Below are positions 1 through 5,653 of a stretch of 6,343 nucleotides of DNA, piece by piece (position 1 is the stretch's first letter; every line of letters starts with the position of its first letter). The notes below the pieces were generated by a model. It did not search any database. It saw nothing but the letters and a program-made list of their open reading frames with translations, and was not told the origin of the DNA. Source of the DNA: an uncultured Micavibrio sp. (GTDB taxonomy: Bacteria > Pseudomonadota > Alphaproteobacteria > Micavibrionales > UBA1664); the NCBI GenBank assembly GCA_937896295.1, contig CALBME010000070.1:1-6343 (forward strand), read 5' to 3'. The position numbers were made by a program, and so were the translations under genes.

Positions 1-2
1 GC

Positions 3-400
3 CGCCGCACCAAGAACAACCCGGTGCTCATCGGGGAGGCCGGCGTGGGCAAGACGGCCATTGTGGAAGGTCTCGCTCAAGAGATCTCTCAAGGCAATGT
101 GCCTGAAATCCTGCGCGACAAGAAGGTGATCGTTCTCGATCTCGCCCTTATGGTGGCAGGTACGAAGTACCGTGGCCAGTTTGAAGAGCGCATCAAGGCG
201 GTGATGGATGAGATCCGTCGCACCAAGAACGTCATTCTTTTCCTGGACGAGTTGCACACCATCGTCGGTGCCGGCGGTGCGGAGGGTGCCATGGACGCCA
301 GCAACATCCTCAAGCCGGCCCTCAGCCGTGGCGAGATGCAGTGCGTAGGTGCCACGACTCTGAACGAGTATCGCAAGTACATCGAGAAGGACGCCGCCCT
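3..400 (+). other. clpC: Segment A of the chimera: ClpC AAA domain 1, Verrucomicrobia/Planctomycetes-like
   Basis: This piece carries Walker A and Walker B of the first AAA+ domain of ClpC, the ATP-driven unfoldase that feeds substrates to ClpP. From memory of the family, wording such as LDLALMVAGTKYRGQFEERI, AVMDEIRRTKNVILF and ASNILKPALSRGEMQCVGATT is typical of ClpC from Verrucomicrobia, Planctomycetes and relatives. Mycobacterial ClpC1 reads LDLGSLVAGSRYRGDFEERL and AASILKPKLARGELQTIGATT at these places. By hand count about 29 of 114 codons (25%) end in A or T, against about 7% in the next segment. The right boundary is uncertain and lies within the conserved stretch at roughly 363-430. 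Confidence 0.6.
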
Positions 401-1928
401 CGAGCGCCGGTTCCAGCCGGTGCAGGTCGGTGAGCCCACCGTCGAGCACACCATCGAGATCCTCAAGGGTCTGCGCGACCGGTACGAGGCGCACCACCGG
501 GTGTCCATCACGGATCCGGCGCTGGTGGCCGCGGCCACCCTGGCCGACCGCTACATCAACGACCGGTTCCTGCCGGACAAGGCGATCGACCTGATCGACG
601 AGGCCGGCGCCCGGATGCGCATCCGCCGGATGACCGCTCCGCCGGACCTGCGCGAGTTCGACGAGAAGATCGCCGACGCGCGCCGGGAGAAGGAGAGCGC
701 GATCGACGCGCAGGACTTCGAGAAGGCGGCATCGCTGCGGGATCGCGAGAAGCAGCTGGTCGCCCAGCGCGCCGAACGCGAGAAGCAGTGGCGCTCGGGT
801 GATCTCGACGTCGTGGCCGAGGTCGACGACGAGCAGATCGCCGAGGTGCTCGGCAACTGGACCGGTATCCCGGTGTTCAAGCTGACCGAGGAGGAGACCA
901 CTCGGCTGTTGCGCATGGAGGACGAGCTGCACAAGCGGATCATCGGTCAGGAGGACGCCGTCAAGGCCGTCTCCAAGGCCATCCGCCGCACCCGCGCCGG
1001 GTTGAAGGACCCCAAGCGGCCGTCCGGTTCGTTCATCTTCGCCGGCCCGTCCGGTGTGGGTAAGACCGAGCTGTCCAAGGCGCTGGCGGAGTTCCTGTTC
1101 GGCGACGACGACGCGCTCATCCAGATCGACATGGGCGAGTTCCACGACCGGTTCACCGCATCGCGGCTCTTCGGTGCCCCTCCGGGGTACGTCGGCTACG
1201 AGGAGGGCGGCCAGCTCACCGAGAAGGTGCGCCGCAAGCCGTTCTCGGTGGTGCTGTTCGACGAGATCGAGAAGGCACACCCGGAGATCTACAACACCCT
1301 GCTGCAGGTGCTCGAAGACGAGCGCCTGACCGACGGCGACGACAACAAGGTGCATTCGACGCAGAAGCCGGAAGAACTGCTCAAGCGCGTGATGCTGTCG
1401 ACATCGCGCCCCGGCGACATCATTCTGGACCCCTTCTTCGGCTCGGGCACCACGGGCGCCATGGCCAAGAAACTGGGCCGTCATTTCATCGGCATCGAGC
1501 GCGAAGACAAATATATCAAGGCCGCGACCAGCCGCATCAAGGCGATCGACCCGCAGACCGGCGCGGACGGCTTTGTGCCCTTTGCCGCCAAACGGGAAAA
1601 ACCGCGCGTGTCCCTCCTCCAGGTCATCGAGGCGGGCATTCTGAAGGCGGGCGAACGCGTCACCGACAAGATGGGCCGCCACGGCGCCACCATCTGCGCG
1701 GACGGACTTTTGATGCTGGACGGCGACAAAACGCACAAGTCCATCCACAAGCTGGGCGCGGAAGTGATGGAGGCTCCAAGCATGAACGGGTGGAGTTTCT
1801 GGCACCTGGAACGCGGCGGACGCAAGGTCGTGCTGGACGAGTTCCGCGAAACGGCCCGCAAGACGCTGTTTGCCGACACCCATGGCCAGCGGTCAATGCT
1901 GCTTCCCATCAAGGGCAAAAGCCGCTAA
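3..1928 (+). CDS. Chimeric open frame: ClpC-type AAA+ unfoldase joined to the C-terminal half of a CcrM-type DNA methyltransferase (5' partial)
   Basis: The frame is open from the window edge: codons before the GTG at 24 read RRTKNNP, the normal ClpC sequence ahead of the first Walker A, so the true start is upstream. Counting from the GTG at 24: Walker A of AAA domain 1 (GEAGVGKT, 4-11), Walker B (ILFLDE, 71-76), arginine-finger segment ERRF (127-130), UVR-like middle segment (about 228-243), Walker A of AAA domain 2 (GPSGVGKT, 341-348) and Walker B (VVLFDE, 409-414). The ClpC sequence then stops inside AAA domain 2, after LLQVLED (426-432). From ERLTDG onward (433-438) the protein is CcrM-like to the TAA at 1926-1928. 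Sensor 1, sensor 2 and the C-terminal D2 domain of ClpC are absent, as is the catalytic DPPY half of CcrM. Neither activity could be complete. I infer an artefactual join; a genuine fusion gene is unlikely. The three pieces are listed separately below. Confidence 0.85.
   Translation, partial: RRTKNNPVLIGEAGVGKTAIVEGLAQEISQGNVPEILRDKKVIVLDLALMVAGTKYRGQFEERIKAVMDEIRRTKNVILFLDELHTIVGAGGAEGAMDASNILKPALSRGEMQCVGATTLNEYRKYIEKDAALERRFQPVQVGEPTVEHTIEILKGLRDRYEAHHRVSITDPALVAAATLADRYINDRFLPDKAIDLIDEAGARMRIRRMTAPPDLREFDEKIADARREKESAIDAQDFEKAASLRDREKQLVAQRAEREKQWRSGDLDVVAEVDDEQIAEVLGNWTGIPVFKLTEEETTRLLRMEDELHKRIIGQEDAVKAVSKAIRRTRAGLKDPKRPSGSFIFAGPSGVGKTELSKALAEFLFGDDDALIQIDMGEFHDRFTASRLFGAPPGYVGYEEGGQLTEKVRRKPFSVVLFDEIEKAHPEIYNTLLQVLEDERLTDGDDNKVHSTQKPEELLKRVMLSTSRPGDIILDPFFGSGTTGAMAKKLGRHFIGIEREDKYIKAATSRIKAIDPQTGADGFVPFAAKREKPRVSLLQVIEAGILKAGERVTDKMGRHGATICADGLLMLDGDKTHKSIHKLGAEVMEAPSMNGWSFWHLERGGRKVVLDEFRETARKTLFADTHGQRSMLLPIKGKSR
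401..1319 (+). other. clpC1: Segment B of the chimera: ClpC1, mycobacterial/actinobacterial-like
   Basis: From about codon 119 to codon 432 the protein matches actinobacterial (mycobacterial-type) ClpC1 almost word for word as I remember it. Examples are FQPVQVGEPTVEHTIEILKG, RIRRMTAPPDLREFDEKIA, DAQDFEKAASLRDREK, WRSGDLDVVAEVDDEQIAEV and KAIRRTRAGLKDPKRPSGSF. It covers the end of AAA domain 1, the UVR-type middle domain and the first half of AAA domain 2 (Walker A 341-348, Walker B 409-414, pore-loop region GAPPGYVGYEEGG 384-396). Codon use is extreme for G/C at third positions (about 21 of 318 end in A/T). Actinobacterial ClpC1 continues with LEDGRLTDGQGRTVDF; here it changes to LEDERLTDGDDNK, so the donor sequence ends near 1319. 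Confidence 0.75.
1320..1928 (+). pseudogene. ccrM: C-terminal half of CcrM-type adenine-N6 DNA methyltransferase (GANTC), 5' part missing
   Basis: CcrM methylates adenine in GANTC once per cell cycle in many Alphaproteobacteria. The fragment starts at ERLTDGDDNK and continues with the family's VHSTQKPEELL (443-453 of the frame), the SAM-binding motif DPFFGSGTTG (469-478) and IGIEREDKYIKAA. A C-terminal domain follows, containing GERVTDKMGRHGATICADG, which matches the extra DNA-binding tail of CcrM-class enzymes. In this beta-class fold the catalytic DPPY motif and most of the target-recognition part lie before the SAM motif, and they are absent. About 200 of the usual ~360 residues remain. 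The gene is probably whole in the real genome and cut here by the join. It ends with tandem TAA TAA stops 9 bp before lgt, suggesting an operon. Confidence 0.8.
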
Positions 1929-1930
1929 TA

Positions 1931-1937
1931 AAAGGGG
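1931..1937 (+). promoter_or_regulatory. Purine-rich ribosome binding site of lgt, abutting the start codon
   Basis: AAAGGGG directly touches the ATG at 1938, leaving no normal 5-9 base spacer. The stretch lies between the upstream tandem TAA stops (1926-1931) and the ATG. The upstream and lgt frames are the same, so a ribosome finishing the methyltransferase frame ends only nine bases before the lgt start. Translational coupling is a reasonable inference. Confidence 0.4.
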
Positions 1938-2738
1938 ATGAACGGCCTTACGTTCCCCAATATCGACCCGATCGCCTTTTCCATCGGCCCGTTGCAGGTG
2001 CACTGGTACGCGCTTGCGTATCTGACGGGGTTCCTCGGCGGATGGGCGTATGCCACCTTTGTCCTCAAACGCTGGGGCCGGACGTCGCCGTGCAGTCCCG
2101 AGACGCCGGAAGACCTGCTGCCATGGTGCATTGCGGGTATCATCCTGGGCGGGCGGCTGGTCTACACCATCGTGTACAACCCTATCCTGTACCTGCATAA
2201 CCCGCTGGACGTTTTCAAGATCTGGCAGGGCGGCATGTCATTCCATGGCGGTCTTCTGGGCACGCTGGTCGCGATCTGGCTGTATGGCCGGAGCAAAAAA
2301 CTGCCCTTCCTTGCCCTGACCGATATCGCCGCGATGGTCACACCCATCGGCCTGTTCTTTGGGCGCATCGCTAATTTCGTCAACGGCGAACTGTATGGCC
2401 GCGTCACGTCGATGCCGTGGGGCATCGTATTCCCCAGCGGGGGTCCGCTGCCGCGTCATCCGTCGCAATTGTATGAAGCGATCCTCGAAGGTCTGATCCT
2501 TGGCGGCGTGCTGCTGTTTTTCGCGCGGCGCAAGACGACATGGGACCGCGCGGGGCTGTTGTCGGGCGTATTCCTGATCGGATACGCATGCAGCCGCATC
2601 TTCGTCGAATTCTTCCGCGAGCCGGACAGCCAGATCGGCTTCCTGCCCGGCGGCGTCACCATGGGCCAGATTTTGTGCCTTCCCATGATCGCAGCCGGTC
2701 TCTATATCATCGCACGATGGAAGACGTTGAAGGCATAA
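1938..2738 (+). CDS. lgt: Prolipoprotein diacylglyceryl transferase (Lgt)
   Basis: Lgt transfers diacylglycerol from phosphatidylglycerol to the lipobox cysteine of prelipoproteins in the inner membrane, the first step of lipoprotein maturation. The 266-residue product has the family length and several hydrophobic segments (about 20-45, 62-80, 104-118, 126-145, 183-196, 205-222, 240-258). Signature motifs: VHWYALAYLTGF (21-32), SFHGGLLG (101-108, with the essential His at 103), GRIANFVNGELYG (142-154, the Lgt signature with Arg143 and Asn146), RHPSQLYEA (173-181), and VEFFREPD (223-230, with the catalytic-region Arg227). The ATG at 1938 gives the usual MNGLTFPNIDPIAFSIGP-type N-terminus; the in-frame codons just upstream are TAA stops, so no earlier start is possible. 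The gene overlaps the next by 22 bp. All key residues I know for the family are present, so it is expected to be active. Confidence 0.97.
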   Translation: MNGLTFPNIDPIAFSIGPLQVHWYALAYLTGFLGGWAYATFVLKRWGRTSPCSPETPEDLLPWCIAGIILGGRLVYTIVYNPILYLHNPLDVFKIWQGGMSFHGGLLGTLVAIWLYGRSKKLPFLALTDIAAMVTPIGLFFGRIANFVNGELYGRVTSMPWGIVFPSGGPLPRHPSQLYEAILEGLILGGVLLFFARRKTTWDRAGLLSGVFLIGYACSRIFVEFFREPDSQIGFLPGGVTMGQILCLPMIAAGLYIIARWKTLKA

Positions 2739-3823
2739 TCAAACAACAGATCAGGCAGAGCGGACCCATCGATATCGGGACGTTCATGTCGCTTGCGCTG
2801 GGCCATCCCAAGTTTGGTTATTACATCACGCGCGACCCGATCGGCGCGCAGGGTGACTTCACCACCAGCCCTGAAATCAGCCAGTGTTTCGGCGAAATGC
2901 TGACCGTGTGCATGGTCGAGGCATGGATACGCGGCGGCAAGCCGGATGTGCACCTGGTCGAACTGGGCCCAGGCCGCGGCACGCTGATGGCCGACTTCCT
3001 CAAATCATGCAAGAACGCGCCGGATTTTTTCGAACGCATGGACATTCATCTGGTGGAAACCAGCCCGGTCTTACGCGCCGCGCAGAAAGCCAAGCTGGCC
3101 GGTTATACGCCGTACTGGCATGACACTATCGATACATTACCGGCAGACGGCCCCCTGCTGATCCTTGCGAATGAATTTTTCGACGCCCTGCCCATCCGCC
3201 AGGCGGTGATGACGCTGGATGGGTGGCGGGAAAAAGTCGTGGGCTTAAGCGAGAGCGGCACGCTGCAATTCGGCATCGCGCAAGGCGGGCCGTCATTCCG
3301 CAAAAACGCGGGCGATGCGTGGCTTGCCACCCTGCCCGCGGCGCCGGAGGGCACGATCATGGAGGTCAGCCCCGTGCGCGACGCGGTCATGCGCAGCCTG
3401 TGCGCGCGCCTGCAAAAACAGGGCGGCCTGATGATCGTTATCGATTATGGCCACGCCGTTCCCGGCGCCGCCGGCGATACGTTCCAGGCCGTGCGCAAAC
3501 ACAAATATGTGAGCCCGCTTGAGGATGTCGGTCATGCCGACCTAACCAGTCATGTCGATTTTGCGCGCCTAGACGCCATCGCCAGCGAAGCCGGCTGCGC
3601 CGTACACGGGCCGGTATCACAAAAATCGTTTCTGGAAGCGATGGGCATTCACACGCGGCTTAAAAACCTGCAGGCGCAGAACCCGTCCGATGAAACCCTT
3701 GCACCCGGCGTCACCCGCCTGATCGACCCGCAGGGCATGGGTCAGCTGTTCAAGGTGATGGCCGTATCAGCGCAGGTCAGTTTTTGCCGCTTTTCCCCTG
3801 CGGGTTTTCAAACACCTTCCTGA
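2717..3823 (+). CDS. midA: SAM-dependent protein arginine methyltransferase, MidA/NDUFAF7 family (COG1565, DUF185)
   Basis: The mitochondrial member NDUFAF7 dimethylates an arginine of complex I subunit NDUFS2 and is needed for complex I assembly. The bacterial role is inferred from it. The 368-residue product shows GDFTTSPEIS (46-55), SAM-binding loop ELGPGRGTL (82-90), VETSPVLR (113-120), ANEFFDALPIRQ (151-162), EVSPVRD (216-222), IDYGH (242-246) and the VGHADLTSHVDF block (271-282), all typical and in order. The ATG at 2717 lies inside the last codons of lgt and gives the standard N-terminus. The same frame is open further upstream to 2540, but that part is the shadow of lgt. I see no good Shine-Dalgarno before 2717, so coupling to lgt translation is likely. 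Homologues usually end near MGQLFKVMAV (341-350); the extra ~18 residues run antisense through the neighbouring gene. The lgt-midA order is common in Alphaproteobacteria. Confidence 0.92.
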   Translation: MEDVEGIIKQQIRQSGPIDIGTFMSLALGHPKFGYYITRDPIGAQGDFTTSPEISQCFGEMLTVCMVEAWIRGGKPDVHLVELGPGRGTLMADFLKSCKNAPDFFERMDIHLVETSPVLRAAQKAKLAGYTPYWHDTIDTLPADGPLLILANEFFDALPIRQAVMTLDGWREKVVGLSESGTLQFGIAQGGPSFRKNAGDAWLATLPAAPEGTIMEVSPVRDAVMRSLCARLQKQGGLMIVIDYGHAVPGAAGDTFQAVRKHKYVSPLEDVGHADLTSHVDFARLDAIASEAGCAVHGPVSQKSFLEAMGIHTRLKNLQAQNPSDETLAPGVTRLIDPQGMGQLFKVMAVSAQVSFCRFSPAGFQTPS

Positions 3824-4547
3824 ACAGAAGGGTCTTGCGGTTCGCGCCCTCATAAACGCGGATATCGTCCAGTTCACCGAGCACGGTGCGATGCATGAGG
3901 TCGGTCGATGCGGTCAGCGGGTCGATACCGGTAAGGCGGACACGGAACACCAGCATGACATTACGGCGTTCTTCATCCGGGCCGCGGCGCAGGTTGATTT
4001 CGTTCAGAAGATTGGTTGCGTCCTGCTGTGACATCGGGATGCCGGTCAGCGTTACGGGCGTGTCGATCTTCATAATCAGGCTGAGCGGATGCACGCGCGG
4101 CACGAATGGATAGTCGCAGGACTTGATGTAACCCGATGGTTCGTGGAACACAGTCAGGAAACCAACGTTGTTCAGCACGCTTTTGGGGTCGAGCATGAAC
4201 TGGTTGGTGTTCATGTCATATTGCGTGATACGGATGATGTTGGTGACCTCCAGCCCGTCGGGCAGCGCGTTCAGGCGGGATTCAAGATCGCGCGCCTGCG
4301 CCTCGCGGATGCGGCCCCAGGAAAAATCGTCGCGCTGGTATTGTTCGTAAATGCCGCATTGATGAATGCGGACATATTCCTCGATCGCGGCGGGATCGGT
4401 TGTTTTCAGGATGCCTTTTTTAAACAGCGCATCGGAGACGTTTTCAATGCTGGCCTGAACATAGCTGAGTGAATTTGCGTCAGGATCCTGCGCATGGGCG
4501 GGCGCACACAAAAGAACAGCGGCAAGAAAAGGCAGAAGGCGTTTCAT
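3777..4547 (-). CDS. Secreted periplasmic protein of unknown function
   Basis: I do not recognise the function of this 256-residue protein. It begins with a clear Sec signal peptide (MKRLL, hydrophobic core, then PAHA with likely cleavage after residue 19 before QDPD). The Cys at 14 is preceded by Leu, so it is not a lipobox and the protein is probably soluble in the periplasm. The mature part is mixed alpha/beta in appearance. It has two widely spaced cysteines, one in IHQCGIYEQY near residue 65 and one in YIKSCDYPF near residue 145, that could form a disulfide. There is no catalytic motif that I can name, and no membrane segment after the signal. It may fall in an alphaproteobacterial DUF family such as DUF4852, but that is memory and untested. 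Its ATG overlaps the stop of the upstream OmpA-like gene (ATGA, 4544-4547), so the two are co-translated. The last 47 bp overlap the end of midA on the other strand. Confidence 0.8.
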   Translation of the reverse strand: MKRLLPFLAAVLLCAPAHAQDPDANSLSYVQASIENVSDALFKKGILKTTDPAAIEEYVRIHQCGIYEQYQRDDFSWGRIREAQARDLESRLNALPDGLEVTNIIRITQYDMNTNQFMLDPKSVLNNVGFLTVFHEPSGYIKSCDYPFVPRVHPLSLIMKIDTPVTLTGIPMSQQDATNLLNEINLRRGPDEERRNVMLVFRVRLTGIDPLTASTDLMHRTVLGELDDIRVYEGANRKTLLFRKVFENPQGKSGKN

Positions 4548-5641
4548 CGGCTAAAATACATCTCCACCCGGTCGCGGGGTTCGACTTCAGTGTCGTCTCC
4601 TTTCGCGGTCACCGTCAAGCGGTCAGAGGAAATCTTGTGGCTTTTGAGATAGTCGCGCAATTCGGCGGCGCGGATGGCAGCCATTTTATGGGTTTCATCC
4701 TCGCCACTTTCCAGTTTTTCGGAAAAACCGACGATTTCGAGGTGAAGGTCCGGATAATCCTGCATCCGTTCAAGCACATCGGCATTCAGCACGTCGATCT
4801 GGCCGACTTCCATCTTGGGGCTGCCTTCCTGAAAGAAGACGATGACCTGGGAGGGGATCCCCTCCTCGTCCTCGCGGGCGGCGTCGGGGGCGGCCACGGT
4901 TTCTGTATATCCGGGCAGCAAAATGGGTGAAATCGCGCCGTTGGGTTCAGGCGCCAGCATGGCGCGCAGATCGCGCGGGTTGATCGAGACCATGCGCAGG
5001 GCATCGCGCGCACGCGCGCCAAAGCCGGTTCCCGCGGTACGGTCATCGCCAAAACGCCCCGCTTCCTTGCGCAGGGCGTTATCGATCAGGTCGCTGCGCG
5101 GCGGGACATAGGCCACGTCGGCATCGGGTACGGCGGCATCCGCAGCCGCGTCGGGATCAAGCTGGTCCTTCGCCTCCGCAACGGCGGCGTCATGGGCGGA
5201 TGTATCCGGCTTCTGCGGCGCGGCGGGCGCATCGCCCACGGTGGGCGGATGTTCCTCGCGGCTGGTGGCGGGCATGGCGATGATGCTGTCCGGGGTGGCG
5301 GTGCCGGGTTTACGCGCAGGAATGGGAACATTGCCCGCGAATTGCGCCTCGCGCTCGGCATGTTCGTCGTTTTCTTCGGGGACGGGCGGTTTTTCGGTGA
5401 TCTTCGTCACCTCGACCGGTTTTTGCTTAGGCAGGATTTTTACCGTGATCGGTTTTTTGCTGTTCGTGTCCTTGAACGGGCTGTCATCGCTGTGCATTTC
5501 GATGATCGGCTTCGTCCGGAACTTGGAGAACGGCACGCGGATCGGTGGTTTGGACGGTACGGGCTTCTTATCCGCAGCCAAGCCCGCGCCTGCGTAACCC
5601 AACGCAGCGGCAAACAGCATGGCACGAACAGTCCACTTCAT
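4544..5641 (-). CDS. Exported protein with proline-rich linker and divergent C-terminal OmpA-like domain
   Basis: The 365-residue product has a signal peptide (MKWTVRAMLF, hydrophobic stretch, cleavage around residues 22-23 after AGLA). A long low-complexity region follows (about 25-180), rich in Pro, Lys, Asp, Glu and Ala and with several KP pairs, likely an extended periplasmic spacer. The C-terminal ~100 residues (about 264-363) follow the OmpA/MotB peptidoglycan-binding pattern: SQVIVFFQEGS, VLNADVLERMQDYPDLHLEIVGFSE, RAAELRDYLKSHKISSDRLTV, then PRDRVEMYF. The usual G-H/Y-T-D becomes GFSE (305-308), with Glu in place of the ligand Asp. The RA arginine (324) is kept and the final NRRVE becomes RDRVE. 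There is no lipobox and no beta-barrel, so it is a periplasmic protein that may bind peptidoglycan. The start ATG at 5641 has a good ribosome binding site. It lies 12 bp after the phosphatase gene and overlaps the next gene by 4 bp. Confidence 0.82.
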   Translation of the reverse strand: MKWTVRAMLFAAALGYAGAGLAADKKPVPSKPPIRVPFSKFRTKPIIEMHSDDSPFKDTNSKKPITVKILPKQKPVEVTKITEKPPVPEENDEHAEREAQFAGNVPIPARKPGTATPDSIIAMPATSREEHPPTVGDAPAAPQKPDTSAHDAAVAEAKDQLDPDAAADAAVPDADVAYVPPRSDLIDNALRKEAGRFGDDRTAGTGFGARARDALRMVSINPRDLRAMLAPEPNGAISPILLPGYTETVAAPDAAREDEEGIPSQVIVFFQEGSPKMEVGQIDVLNADVLERMQDYPDLHLEIVGFSEKLESGEDETHKMAAIRAAELRDYLKSHKISSDRLTVTAKGDDTEVEPRDRVEMYFSR

Positions 5642-5645
5642 AGCA

Positions 5646-5652
5646 CCTTCCT
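5646..5652 (-). promoter_or_regulatory. Ribosome binding site of the OmpA-like gene
   Basis: Read on the minus strand, AGGAAGG sits four bases before the ATG at 5641-5639, immediately after the TAA stop of the phosphatase gene (5656-5654). It is the clearest Shine-Dalgarno in the window. It supports this start codon and tight coupling between the two genes. Confidence 0.65.
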
Positions 5653-5653
5653 T

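Noticed and set aside
3..1928. A genuine novel ClpC-methyltransferase fusion protein
   Set aside because: Both partners are cut inside essential domains, the pieces carry distinct codon use and lineage signatures, and both joins lie at conserved or shared stretches. An artefact is far simpler.
2540..2716. Upstream extension of the midA frame to a start at 2540
   Set aside because: These 59 codons are an out-of-frame reading of lgt, rich in Arg and Pro and without family similarity. The ATG at 2717 gives the standard N-terminus.
3785..3815. Possible terminator hairpin between the convergent genes (CCGC...GCGG followed by a T-run)
   Set aside because: The stem is only about four pairs with a long loop, and it lies inside both coding regions.
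4490..4547. Lipoprotein signal in the 256-residue protein (Cys at residue 14), suggested by the nearby lgt
   Set aside because: The residues before the Cys are V-L-L, without the small residue required at -1, and a good AHA cleavage site follows.
4089..4930. Plus-strand open frames opposite the two secreted-protein genes
   Set aside because: They lie antisense to genes with signal peptides, sensible codon use and an ATGA coupling. Their own translations show no family features.
5004..5020. Alternating CG-rich run (CGCGCGCACGCGCG) as a Z-DNA or regulatory element
   Set aside because: It simply encodes GARARDA of the OmpA-like protein in GC-rich codons, and nothing else marks it.
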